A stretch of 64,000 bases of DNA from Roseiarcus sp963709655. GTDB taxonomy: Bacteria; Pseudomonadota; Alphaproteobacteria; Rhizobiales; Beijerinckiaceae. Of the stretch, positions 1 to 9,568 are shown piece after piece. A program made the translations under genes and the position numbers. The stretch spans positions 124,001-188,000 of the forward strand of contig CAVPXF010000023.1 in assembly GCA_963709655.1 (NCBI GenBank), read 5' to 3'. Each line of letters opens with the position of its first letter. Within the stretch, counting starts at the first letter, position 1. The notes below the pieces were generated by a model. That model saw only the letters and a program-made list of their open reading frames with translations, was not told the origin of the DNA and made no database searches.

Positions 1-72
1 GGCGCCATACCACTTGTGGACGCTGATGAACTCGACAGCAGGGCCGTCGGTTTCCGCCGCGGACCGAGTCAC
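1..72 (-). CDS. aapP: AapP, general L-amino acid ABC transporter ATPase (N-terminal fragment, cut by window edge)
   Basis: Only the first 24 codons are present. The reading frame starts at a GTG (position 72) and ends in VEFISVHKWYGA, the usual opening strand of polar amino-acid transporter ATPases of the AapP/GlnQ type, just before the Walker A region that lies outside the window. The GTG overlaps the TGA of aapM (GTGA, positions 69-72), so the two genes are translationally coupled, as expected in the aapJQMP operon. AapP would be the cytoplasmic ATPase that energises the AapQ-AapM channel. The frame is too short for a longer reading of its own, and the call rests on the peptide plus position. 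Confidence 0.75.
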   Translation of the reverse strand, partial: MTRSAAETDGPAVEFISVHKWYGA

Positions 73-1199
73 GGAGCGCGTCCCTTCGCGAGCATGCGCT
101 CAACATAGGCGCCATAGCGCGCCATCCCGTAGCAGAAGACGAAGTAGAACAACGCGGCGAAGGCGTAGCCGGTCGCCATGATGGACGGCCCGCTCCAGAC
201 CGGATCCTTGAAGGCGTTGTTCATTGCTTCCAAAAAGTCTGTGACGCCGACGATCGACACCAGCGTCGTGTCCATGAACAGCCCGACGAAATTGTTGAGG
301 ATCCCAGGAATGACCATCGTCAGCGCCTGCGGCAGGATCACCAGAGCCATCATCCCCGAGTAGTTCAGCCCGAGCGCCATCGCTCCTTCGTATTGGCCAC
401 GACCGAGCAGTTGCAGGCCGCCGCGGACTTCCTCCGCCATGTAGGCGGCGGAGAACAGAGCCATGCCGATCAGCGGCCGCAGGAACCGGTCCGGCGTCCA
501 GGCCGCGGGTACGAAGAGCGGCAATATCGTGTTCGCCATGAACAGGATGGTGATGAAAGGCACCCCGCGAACGAACTCGATGAACAGGACGCTCGCCAGC
601 CGCACGACAGGCAATTGCGAACGCCGGCCGAGCGCAAGCAGAACGCCCAGGGGCAGCGAAAAGACGATACCAACCACCGCGGTCAGCAGAGAAACAAGGA
701 TGCCGCCCCAGAGCAGCGTGTCGACGACCGGCAGACCGAACGTCGGCGATCCGCGTAAGAGGATGAAGGCTGCGACCGGATATGCAACGAAGAACAGAAG
801 CGCGCCCAACGCCCGCTTCGGCGCGGAAGGCCAGAGAAGCCAAGCGATCAGCGCCGCGCCCAGCGCCTCCACGGCGTCCGCCCGCCAGCGCTGCGGGATC
901 GGATACGAGCCGAAGCGGAGGTAGTCCAGCTTGACGCCGATGAACGCCCAGCAAGCTCCGTCCTGATGCTCGCGACAGAGCGCGCCATCCGGCGCGCTCC
1001 AGACCGCGTCCACCGTCGCCCAGCGGACGAGCGGCGGCAGCACCCACAGCGCAAGCGCAATGAAAGCCAGGGTCGTCAGGCTGGAGGTGACCGACGAGAA
1101 GAGATTCGTCCGCGCCCAGGCAAGCGCTCCGGCGCCAAAAATCGGCGGCGGATCGACGGGCTCCGACCTATTGCGTACGAAGGCGATCGCGTCCGTCAC
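69..1199 (-). CDS. aapM: AapM, general L-amino acid ABC transporter permease
   Basis: This is a 376-residue inner-membrane permease of the HisM/GlnP type. An N-terminal hydrophobic segment (about residues 35-55) and a long periplasmic loop with two cysteines are followed by a conserved core with about five membrane helices. The EAA loop GQYEGAMALGL that docks on the ATPase lies near residues 268-278. With AapQ it should form the heterodimeric channel for broad-specificity L-amino acid uptake described in Rhizobium. It lies 2 bp after aapQ and overlaps aapP, so the three are one operon. Length and layout fit AapM rather than the shorter single-substrate permeases. Confidence 0.9.
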   Translation of the reverse strand: MTDAIAFVRNRSEPVDPPPIFGAGALAWARTNLFSSVTSSLTTLAFIALALWVLPPLVRWATVDAVWSAPDGALCREHQDGACWAFIGVKLDYLRFGSYPIPQRWRADAVEALGAALIAWLLWPSAPKRALGALLFFVAYPVAAFILLRGSPTFGLPVVDTLLWGGILVSLLTAVVGIVFSLPLGVLLALGRRSQLPVVRLASVLFIEFVRGVPFITILFMANTILPLFVPAAWTPDRFLRPLIGMALFSAAYMAEEVRGGLQLLGRGQYEGAMALGLNYSGMMALVILPQALTMVIPGILNNFVGLFMDTTLVSIVGVTDFLEAMNNAFKDPVWSGPSIMATGYAFAALFYFVFCYGMARYGAYVERMLAKGRAP

Positions 1200-1201
1200 G
1201 C

Positions 1202-2359
1202 TCAGCGCTCCTTCAAGGCGAAATGCGTATTGTAGGCGTTCAGCGCGACAGCCACCGCAATCGAGATCGTCAGATAGACAGCCATGGTGATCGCCATCAC
1301 CTGGACGGCCGCCTGAGTCTGGTTCAGCACCGTGCCGGCAAAAATCTGAACCAGGTCCGGATAGCCGACGAATACCGCAAGCGAAGAGTTCTTGACGAGA
1401 TTGAGATATTGCGAAGTGAGCGGCGGAACGATGAGCCGCATCGCCTGCGGAATGACGACCAGTTCGTTCGCCAGCGCCCGATGCAGGCCGAGCGCCGCCG
1501 CCGCCTCGACCTGTCCTCGCGCGACGGCCTGAACGCCCGCCCGGACAACCTCGGCGATGAAAGCGGCTGTGAAGGTGACGAGACCAAACGCCAAGGCGGC
1601 GAATTCCGGAATCACCGGAATTCCGCCCTTCAGGTTGAAGCCGGAAAGCCTGGCCACATCAAGCGCGAACGGGGGTCCAAAAACCGCAACCGCGATCGCC
1701 GGAAGTCCGATCACGAGGCCCGCCGCAACCGGGCCGACAGGTGCCTGCGCGCCGGTCAACTCCTGTCGGCGCCGCGCCCAATATCGAAACACAATCGCCG
1801 TGAATACGGCTGCGACCACCGCCGCGACAAATCCCCACGCGCCGGCGAGCGGAACCGGCGCCGGGAGGAACAACCCTCGATTGTTGAGAAAGATCCAGCC
1901 GCCGAGAGCCAGCGACTGGCGCGGTCCGGGCAGCGATCTCAGGACGGCGTTATACCAAAACAGCAATTGCAGCAGCAGAGGCGTGTTGCGCAAAATCGTG
2001 GTGTAAAGCAGCGCGGCGCGCGACAGAAGCCAGTTCGGCGACAGGCGGGCCACGCCGACGGCGAAGCCAAGCAGCGTCGCCAACGGAATGCCGATCGCCG
2101 CGACAAGCAGGGTGTTCACCAGACCAACCCAAAAAGCCTGTCTGTAGGTCGCCGTGGCGGAATAGGGGATGAGGTGCAGGTTGATGTCGAAGCCCGCGAC
2201 CTCATTCCAGAAGCCGAAGCCCATCGGAATGCCGCGGGCCATCATGTTCACATAGGCGTTGTAGGCGCCGCCGATCAGCAGTGCGCCGAGAACCGCAATC
2301 AGCAGTCCCTGATAGAACCGACCCCGTATCCGCGGGTCGTTGAACAGCGTCGCGTTCAC
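1202..2359 (-). CDS. aapQ: AapQ, general L-amino acid ABC transporter permease
   Basis: This 385-residue permease pairs with AapM. It has an N-terminal membrane segment (about residues 17-36), a periplasmic insertion starting near GFDINLHLIPYS, a core with the motif RNTPLLLQLLFWY, and an EAA loop GQVEAAAALGLHRA near residue 285. The NTPLLLQ motif is typical of the polar amino-acid permease family. The start ATG at 2359 gives the usual N-terminus. The gene opens the visible operon. The substrate-binding protein gene aapJ, which normally precedes aapQ, is absent: the next 240 bp hold no ORF, and then sufT begins. The binding protein must be encoded elsewhere or has been lost. Confidence 0.9.
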   Translation of the reverse strand: MNATLFNDPRIRGRFYQGLLIAVLGALLIGGAYNAYVNMMARGIPMGFGFWNEVAGFDINLHLIPYSATATYRQAFWVGLVNTLLVAAIGIPLATLLGFAVGVARLSPNWLLSRAALLYTTILRNTPLLLQLLFWYNAVLRSLPGPRQSLALGGWIFLNNRGLFLPAPVPLAGAWGFVAAVVAAVFTAIVFRYWARRRQELTGAQAPVGPVAAGLVIGLPAIAVAVFGPPFALDVARLSGFNLKGGIPVIPEFAALAFGLVTFTAAFIAEVVRAGVQAVARGQVEAAAALGLHRALANELVVIPQAMRLIVPPLTSQYLNLVKNSSLAVFVGYPDLVQIFAGTVLNQTQAAVQVMAITMAVYLTISIAVAVALNAYNTHFALKER

Positions 2360-2600
2360 GGCGTCTCTCTGTCCGACAGCTCAAATCCCTTTTCCGATGC
2401 TGACGAACCGGACGCCCGCAATCAAGCCGCAACATGCGCGCCGGACGCGCGATTGTCGGCGCCTCAACGCAGGTTGCGCGTCTCCCGCATCTTGACGGCG
2501 GCGAGACGGCCTTCCTCCGATGCAGCGCGACGTCCGTCGAGCGTCTAACGGAACTCGGTCCGAGGCTAGCGGCGAGCAGCGCGCCTTGGCTCGCCCGGGA

Positions 2601-2984
2601 TCACCACATGTCGAGGGCGACGCGCGCTTCCTCGGACATGCGACTCTGGTCCCACGGCGGGTCGAACACCATGTTCACCTTGACGCCCGCCACGCCCGGC
2701 ACGACGCCGACGGCATTTTCCACCCAGGTCGGCATCTCGCCCGCGACCGGACAGGCCGGCGCGGTCAGTGTCATGTCGATCGCGACAAATCGGCTCTCGT
2801 CGATATCGACATTATAGATGAGCCCGAGTTCGTAGATGTCGGCCGGAATTTCCGGATCGTAGACTGTCTTGAGCGCCGACACGATCGAATCGGTCAGCGC
2901 CTGCAGTTCCTCGGCCGCCATTTGCGATGGCGGCTTCAGAACCGCCGGCCGCTGCGCGGCAGTGGCGGAGGGCGCATCGGTCAT
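2601..2984 (-). CDS. sufT: SufT-type Fe-S cluster assembly protein (MIP18/DUF59 family)
   Basis: The 127-residue protein has a MIP18/DUF59 domain from about residue 25 to 110. It shows YDPEIP (42-47), the YELGLIY strand (51-57) and the conserved cysteine in PACPVAGEM (Cys78). SufT proteins help mature Fe-S proteins and are commonly the last or next-to-last gene of suf operons. It follows sufS by 12 bp on the same strand, so it is the tail of the sufBCDS-T operon. No A-type carrier gene (sufA) follows, although one often does in related bacteria. The N-terminal 25 residues are Ala/Pro-rich and probably disordered. Confidence 0.88.
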   Translation of the reverse strand: MTDAPSATAAQRPAVLKPPSQMAAEELQALTDSIVSALKTVYDPEIPADIYELGLIYNVDIDESRFVAIDMTLTAPACPVAGEMPTWVENAVGVVPGVAGVKVNMVFDPPWDQSRMSEEARVALDMW

Positions 2985-2996
2985 GCAGCGTTCTCC

Positions 2997-4241
2997 CTAC
3001 ATGAAAAGCTTCTGGGCCCGATCCAGAGCATCAGCCAGCGCGTCGACTTCATCGAAGGTATTGTAGAGGGCGAATGAAGCGCGGCAAGTCGACGTCACAC
3101 CGAACCTCTGCAGCAGCGGCATGGCGCAATGCGTCCCGGCGCGCACCGCCACGCCCGACCGGTCGATCAGCGTCGCGATGTCGTGCGCATGCGCGCCCTG
3201 CATCGTGAACGACAGGATCGGCCCCTTGCCCGCCGCCGTGCCGATGATCTTCAGCGAGTTGATCCTGGACAGCCTCTCGTGTGCGTAGGCGCTCAGCGCC
3301 TCCTCGTGAGCGCGAATCCGGGCCCGCCCGATCCCCTCCATATAATCGAGCGCGGCGCCGAGGCCGATCGCCTGCACGATCGGCGGCGTCCCAGCCTCGA
3401 ATCGGTGTGGCGGGTGGTTATAGGTCACCATGTCGCGCGTCACCTCCTCGATCATCTCGCCGCCGCCGAGGAACGGCGGCAGGGATTCGAGCAGCTCACG
3501 CTTGCCGTACAGGACGCCGATGCCGGTCGGCCCGTAAAGCTTGTGACCGGTGACGACATAGAAATCCGCGTCGAGGTCGCGGACGTCGACGTCGAGATGG
3601 ACAGCCCCCTGCGAGCCGTCGACCAGCACCTTAACCCCGCGCGCATGCGCGATCCTGACGATCTCCTTGATCGGCGGCGCCGTTCCGACGACGTTCGACA
3701 TCTGCGTGATCGCGACGATCTTCGTCCGGTCGCTCAGCGCCTTTTCGAACGCTTCGATCGAGAACGACCCGTCGTCGCCAATCTCGATCCAGGTCAAGAC
3801 GGCGCCCTTCCGTTCGCGATGGAAGTGCCAGGGAACGATGTTGGAGTGATGCTCCATCACGCTGAGCACGATCTCGTCGCCGGCTCCGATGTGTTTCAGG
3901 CCGAAGCTTGCGGCGGCGAGGTTGATCGCCTCGGTCGCGGAGCGGGTGAAGACGATCTCGTCGGTCGAAGCGGCGTTCAGGAAGCGGCGCACCGTTTCGC
4001 GCGCCGCCTCGTAGGCCTCTGTCGCGGCATTGGCAAGATAGTGAAGGCCGCGATGGACGTTGGCGTACTCATGCTCGTAGGCGTGGGTCAGCCGGTCGAG
4101 CACAGCCTTCGGCTTCTGGGCCGAGGCGGCGTTGTCGAGATAGACGAGCGGCTTGCCGTACGGGCGCTCGGCCAGAATCGGGAAGTCCTCTCGAATCTTC
4201 GCGACGTCGTAGGGTTCGACGGGGCGGACCATGTCGTTCAT
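2997..4241 (-). CDS. sufS: SufS cysteine desulfurase
   Basis: The 414-residue class V aminotransferase-fold enzyme takes sulfur from L-cysteine and passes it to the SufBCD scaffold. The PLP-binding lysine is K234 in TGHKLYGPTG, and the catalytic persulfide cysteine is C372 in RAGTHCAMP, the short-loop form typical of group II (SufS/CsdA) desulfurases. The N-terminal YLDNAASAQKP is also diagnostic. Its ATG overlaps the sufD stop (ATGA, 4238-4241), so it is translationally coupled to sufD. A second desulfurase of the NifS/IscS type is encoded at 40324-41502. Without a SufE or SufU gene in view, the sulfur acceptor is not known. Confidence 0.95.
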   Translation of the reverse strand: MNDMVRPVEPYDVAKIREDFPILAERPYGKPLVYLDNAASAQKPKAVLDRLTHAYEHEYANVHRGLHYLANAATEAYEAARETVRRFLNAASTDEIVFTRSATEAINLAAASFGLKHIGAGDEIVLSVMEHHSNIVPWHFHRERKGAVLTWIEIGDDGSFSIEAFEKALSDRTKIVAITQMSNVVGTAPPIKEIVRIAHARGVKVLVDGSQGAVHLDVDVRDLDADFYVVTGHKLYGPTGIGVLYGKRELLESLPPFLGGGEMIEEVTRDMVTYNHPPHRFEAGTPPIVQAIGLGAALDYMEGIGRARIRAHEEALSAYAHERLSRINSLKIIGTAAGKGPILSFTMQGAHAHDIATLIDRSGVAVRAGTHCAMPLLQRFGVTSTCRASFALYNTFDEVDALADALDRAQKLFM

Positions 4242-5539
4242 CCGATCGTCTCCATCGTCCCGCTTCGCGTCGTCCCGGCGGCGCTGCGGCCGGCGAGCCA
4301 GACAGCGAGCCGCGCCCGCAACCTATGCGCCAGCGCGTCGTCGTCGACGCGGGCGATCGCCTCGGCGCCGAAGGCCTCGAGCAGCATCGCCTCGGCCTCG
4401 GCCTTCGGGATGCCGCGCGACTGCAGATAGAAAATCTGCTCCGGGTCGATCGAGGCGACGGTCGCCCCGTGACCGCAGACGACGTCGTCGGCGAAAATCT
4501 CAAGCTCCGGCTTCGCGTTCATCTGCGCATGCGGCGACAGGAGCACGGCCTGCGATTTCATCGCCCCGTCGGTCTTCTGCGCGCCGGGCGCCACGACGAC
4601 CTTGCCCTGGAAGACGCCCGCCGCATCGTCGGCGACAATCGCCCGGTAGAACTCGCGGCTCACCCCGCGCGGCGCGGCGTGCACGACCTTGAGCGTCGTA
4701 TCGGCCCGTCGGGCGCCGTCGAGCAGCGCCAATCCGGCGAGCGCAATTTTCGCCTCCGCGCCCGCAATATCCACAAAAATCTGGCGGCGGCTGAGCGCGC
4801 CGCCCGAAACGAGGCCGAAAGCGTTAAGCTCGGCGCCGGCCTCGAGTGCGACGAGCTGGCTTTCGAGATGCAGTTCGGGATCGTCGCCGACCACGGCGAC
4901 ATGCCTCAGCTTTGCGCCCGAGGCGAGCCTCAACGTCGTCGCGGCGTGTCGCTGAACACCGGCCCGGGCGCCGAGGAAGGTCTCGACAACGGTGGCGCTG
5001 GCGCCGGCGCCGAGCGCGATCTCGGTCCAGGAATAGAACGAATAGGCGCCGTCGCCGGTCGCCAGATGCACGATCTCGATCAGGCCGCCGAGAGCCGATC
5101 CGGCCGAAATCTCGACTATCACGCCCTCGGGCGACATCGCTTCGACCAGCGACGTCATCGGATCCTCGGCGTCGAACGCGCGCTCGCGGCCGCTGACGAT
5201 GGCCGCGCCAGTCGGCGGCGCGTCGCTGAGTTCGGGCGCGAACTTGCCGTTCACCATGACGAGTCGCGCGGCGCCGGCCTTATCGACGCCGTCGAGAAGG
5301 GCGCGGGCCGCATCGATCGCCGCGCGATCGGGCGCAGGCGCGAGCGGCGCCGCGTCCGACAAGGCCGCGCGCAGGTCGGTGTAGTGCCAGGACTCGACCC
5401 GCCGCGTCGGCAGGCCCGCGGCGGCAAAGCGCTCGAAGGCCGCCGCTCGTCGCGGCGAAAGCGCCAACGCCTTCAACGCCTCGAACTGCCTGGCGATCGT
5501 GGCTTCCGCAGCCGTACGGGGAGATGCGTGAGCGGTCAT
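4238..5539 (-). CDS. sufD: SufD, Fe-S scaffold subunit
   Basis: This 433-residue SUF/FeS_assembly protein forms the SufBC2D scaffold with SufB and SufC. The C-terminal half carries the beta-helix core with FADDVVCGHGATV, SIDPEQIFYLQSRGI and the terminal LLEAFGAEAI motif shared with SufB. The frame is open for 39 more codons upstream, but that part is low-complexity and overlaps sufC, so the ATG at 5539 (MTAHASPRTAAEA) was chosen. It leaves 7 bp after the sufC stop. The residue range 60-70 (RRVESWHYTDLR) is the typical SufD N-terminal signature. Confidence 0.93.
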   Translation of the reverse strand: MTAHASPRTAAEATIARQFEALKALALSPRRAAAFERFAAAGLPTRRVESWHYTDLRAALSDAAPLAPAPDRAAIDAARALLDGVDKAGAARLVMVNGKFAPELSDAPPTGAAIVSGRERAFDAEDPMTSLVEAMSPEGVIVEISAGSALGGLIEIVHLATGDGAYSFYSWTEIALGAGASATVVETFLGARAGVQRHAATTLRLASGAKLRHVAVVGDDPELHLESQLVALEAGAELNAFGLVSGGALSRRQIFVDIAGAEAKIALAGLALLDGARRADTTLKVVHAAPRGVSREFYRAIVADDAAGVFQGKVVVAPGAQKTDGAMKSQAVLLSPHAQMNAKPELEIFADDVVCGHGATVASIDPEQIFYLQSRGIPKAEAEAMLLEAFGAEAIARVDDDALAHRLRARLAVWLAGRSAAGTTRSGTMETIG

Positions 5540-5546
5540 CGGCGCC

Positions 5547-6296
5547 TCACGCGGCCTGAACGGCGTAGTCGCGGTAACCGTTCTTCTCGAGTTCGAGCGC
5601 GAGCTCCGGGCCACCGGTGGCGACGATGCGGCCCTTCGCCATGACATGAACGACATCCGGCTTGATGTGATCGAGAAGCCGCTGATAGTGGGTGATCACC
5701 AGGAAGCCGCGGTTCGCATTGCGCAGCGCGTTGACGCCTTCCGACACGACCCGCAGGGCGTCAATGTCGAGCCCGGAATCCGTCTCGTCGAGCACGCCAT
5801 AGCGCGGCTCGAGCAGGGTCATCTGCAAAATCTCGATCCGCTTCTTCTCGCCGCCCGAGAAACCCACGTTGAGCGGCCGGCGCAGCATTTCCTGCTCGAC
5901 TTTCAGCCGCTGCGACGCCTCGCGGACCCGGCGCATGAACTCGGGCGTCGTCAGATCCGCTTCCCCGCGGGCCCGCCGCTGCGCGTTCAGCGACGCCTTC
6001 AGAAAAGTCATCGTCGCCACGCCCGGAATCTCGATCGGATATTGGAAGGCCAGGAAAATGCCTTTGCGGGCGCGCTCGTCGGCCTCGAGCTCGAGCAAGT
6101 TCTCGCCGTCGAGCAAAATCTCGCCCGACGTCACCTCGTAGTCCGGCTTGCCGGCGATGACATAAGAGAGGGTCGATTTGCCGGAGCCGTTTGGCCCCAT
6201 GATCGCCGCCACCTCGCCCGGCTTCACGGTGAGTGTCAGACCGTCGAGGATCGGCTTATCGTGAACGGATACGTGAAGGTTCTTGATCTCGAGCAT
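5547..6296 (-). CDS. sufC: SufC, Fe-S assembly ATPase
   Basis: This 249-residue soluble ABC-type ATPase powers conformational change of the SufBD scaffold. Walker A is GPNGSGKST (34-42), the signature is FSGGEKKR (146-153), and Walker B runs through YGVLDETDSGLD (166-177). The acidic DETDSGLD stretch is typical of SufC rather than of transport ATPases. It sits between sufB (55 bp upstream) and sufD (7 bp downstream) in the operon. No membrane partner is encoded next to it, which agrees with the scaffold role. Confidence 0.96.
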   Translation of the reverse strand: MLEIKNLHVSVHDKPILDGLTLTVKPGEVAAIMGPNGSGKSTLSYVIAGKPDYEVTSGEILLDGENLLELEADERARKGIFLAFQYPIEIPGVATMTFLKASLNAQRRARGEADLTTPEFMRRVREASQRLKVEQEMLRRPLNVGFSGGEKKRIEILQMTLLEPRYGVLDETDSGLDIDALRVVSEGVNALRNANRGFLVITHYQRLLDHIKPDVVHVMAKGRIVATGGPELALELEKNGYRDYAVQAA

Positions 6297-6351
6297 CGGA
6301 GGACGCCTTATTTCGTGAGTGTTGAGGAGGCGAAAGACAAAGCGGCAGGCG

Positions 6352-7821
<1,470 letters not shown>

Positions 7822-7979
7822 AACCGACTACTCCTCGCCTTGGCGGTTTCAAGGACCGCCGGTGGGGGTCTTGCAGAGAATCCTGCCCGAATGGCGTCCG
7901 GGCTGAACAGCCGGAATATGGTCCCTCCCTCCGGCATTTGCAATTAAGCCTCAGCCCAGAAGACTCGAAATGCGCCTAA

Positions 7980-8017
7980 ATTGTACACAATAGACACGTA
8001 TTATCATCCGTCAAGCG
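7980..8017 (-). promoter_or_regulatory. Candidate suf operon promoter with 12-bp palindrome
   Basis: Upstream of sufB on the minus strand there is TTGACG, a 16-bp gap and TATTGT, a plausible -35/-10 pair overlapping the 3' end of ppx. The -10 side overlaps a perfect palindrome ATTGT-GT-ACAAT (7980-7991). That arrangement would suit a repressor site. No recognised RirA, IscR or Irr box was identified with certainty. The leader from here to the sufB ATG would be about 160 nt. Confidence 0.35.
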
Positions 8018-9518
8018 ACGCCCGGATCTCCGGGTCGCCGCCGATCAGCCGCGCAAACTGCCGGATCCGCGACTGCAGCCGGTCGCTGCTGAGCGGCGCA
8101 AGCTCCGCCGGAAGCGTCAGAATAACCTGGCCTTTTCCGCACACCATGGGCGCGTGCGGCAACACGCCGGGCATGGCGGCGGAGATGTTGTAGGCGACGC
8201 GCATCGCCGCGCCCAGAATTCGAGCCCGGTCGAGCTGACGGGCGCTGACCAGCGAACGCGACTGCGGCGTGACGAAATCCTCATTCGAAAGATGGCGATA
8301 GGCCGCCGCGAGCGCGAGAAACGCGCGCGAGGGGTGATCGACGCCGATGAAAGCCGCGTTCGCTACGAGGTCGTAGGCCTGCGCGCCGCGATAGTCCGGA
8401 TGGGCGCGCCACGAAATGTCGGAAAGAAGACAAGCCGCGTGACGCAGGCGCCGTTCGTCGTCGGTCTCGTCGAGATGCGACGAGGCGAGGAGGCGCGAGG
8501 TCCAGTCGAACAGCTCCTCGGCATGGGCCGGCGCGCGCGATCGCAGGCGGTTGAACTCGCGCGCCGAGGCGATGAGCGGGTCTTCCGCCTGAACCTCCGG
8601 CGTGAGCTGGGAATAGAGCAGGCCCTCGCGGACGCCGAGCGCCGAGACCACGATCTCTCGCGGCGCCGAGACCCGAATGATCTCCTCCAGCACCGCCGCG
8701 CCATAGGCGAGCAACGGGCGGCGCGCCGCCGCGACCAATTCGATCTCCATCAGCGCGTCCGCCTCGATCCGCTCGACCAGCCGGGCGAATTCCAGCGCGT
8801 CGGCGGTCGGGATGACGTAATTGTGCATCACGTTCATCGGATACTGGCGCTGGCGCATGTGCAGCCTGGCAAGCGCGCGCCAGGTGCCCCCGACCGCATA
8901 GAACGTGCGTCCGGCCAAGCCTTGCAGCATCTTCACGCCGGCGAGCGAGTCGCGCACGATCCTCGTCGCCTTCTTCGGCGAGCGTTCCGAGAGGTCCATC
9001 AGCGACAGGCCCCCAAGAGGAAGCGTCAGGCCCGAGTTGGCGCCGCCGTCCTTGACGTCGGTCAGTTCGAGCGAGCCTCCGCCGAGATCGCCGACAATTC
9101 CGTCCGCCGCGTGGATCGAGCTGACGACGCCCAGAGCCGAGAGCTTCGCTTCCTGCTGGCCGCTGAGCAGGTCGATTCGACAGCCGATGGCGCGTTCCGC
9201 CAGGGCGAGAAACTGCGGACCGTTCGCGGCGTCGCGCACCGCCGCGGTGGCCAGCCCCCGAACATCCCTGATTCGCATCGTGTCGCAGAGCACGCGGAAC
9301 CTTTGCAGCGCCGCCAGCGCCTTGGCGACCGCGTCCTCCGGCAAGAGGCCGGTCGTGGCGACGCCTCGCCCCAGGCCGCAGAGCGCCTTCTCGTTGAACG
9401 TCGGCGTCGGCGCTCGCGATTGCAATTCGTAAGCGACCAGGCGGACCGAGTTCGAGCCGATGTCCACGATCGCGACCGGCGTCCCGGGCAACCGGCCCTG
9501 CGCAATGTTGTCCGACAT
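8004..9518 (-). CDS. ppx: Ppx/GppA-family exopolyphosphatase
   Basis: This 504-residue protein of the ASKHA fold releases phosphate from the ends of polyphosphate. The phosphate-1 loop AIVDIGSNSVRLVAYE is near the N-terminus, and the phosphate-2 loop GIVGDLGGGSLELTDV is near residue 140. The C-terminal third (from about HLDETDDERRLRHAACLLSD) is the HD-like helical domain of long Ppx proteins. The same frame stays open far upstream across ppk, but that is a shadow; the ATG at 9518 (MSDNIAQGRLPG) gives the family N-terminus. It follows ppk by 50 bp, and that gap is almost entirely a perfect hairpin. A shorter paralogue lies at 37231-38295. Confidence 0.93.
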   Translation of the reverse strand: MSDNIAQGRLPGTPVAIVDIGSNSVRLVAYELQSRAPTPTFNEKALCGLGRGVATTGLLPEDAVAKALAALQRFRVLCDTMRIRDVRGLATAAVRDAANGPQFLALAERAIGCRIDLLSGQQEAKLSALGVVSSIHAADGIVGDLGGGSLELTDVKDGGANSGLTLPLGGLSLMDLSERSPKKATRIVRDSLAGVKMLQGLAGRTFYAVGGTWRALARLHMRQRQYPMNVMHNYVIPTADALEFARLVERIEADALMEIELVAAARRPLLAYGAAVLEEIIRVSAPREIVVSALGVREGLLYSQLTPEVQAEDPLIASAREFNRLRSRAPAHAEELFDWTSRLLASSHLDETDDERRLRHAACLLSDISWRAHPDYRGAQAYDLVANAAFIGVDHPSRAFLALAAAYRHLSNEDFVTPQSRSLVSARQLDRARILGAAMRVAYNISAAMPGVLPHAPMVCGKGQVILTLPAELAPLSSDRLQSRIRQFARLIGGDPEIRASLDG

Positions 9519-9522
9519 GGAA

Positions 9523-9563
9523 GACCCCAGTCGATGCGGGGCGGCCCCGCATCGACTGGGGTC
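9523..9563 (-). promoter_or_regulatory. Perfect 19-bp inverted repeat between ppk and ppx
   Basis: The arms GACCCCAGTCGATGCGGGG (9523-9541) and their exact reverse complement (9545-9563) enclose a 3-nt loop. There is no T-run on either side, so it is not a standard intrinsic terminator. On the transcript the hairpin starts 5 nt after the ppk stop codon, and its 3' arm ends only 4 nt before the ppx ATG, which buries the only purine-rich stretch (GGGGTC) that could serve as the ppx ribosome binding site. It could attenuate ppx translation, block exonucleases, or be a recombination scar. Confidence 0.85.
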
Positions 9564-9568
9564 GTTTA

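Noticed and set aside
1223..2548. A 441-codon plus-strand frame opposite aapQ
   Set aside because: Arg/Asp/Gln-rich shadow of a conserved permease gene; no domain visible.
9523..9563. The ppk-ppx palindrome as an intrinsic terminator
   Set aside because: There is no T-run on either strand after the hairpin, and ppx directly follows.
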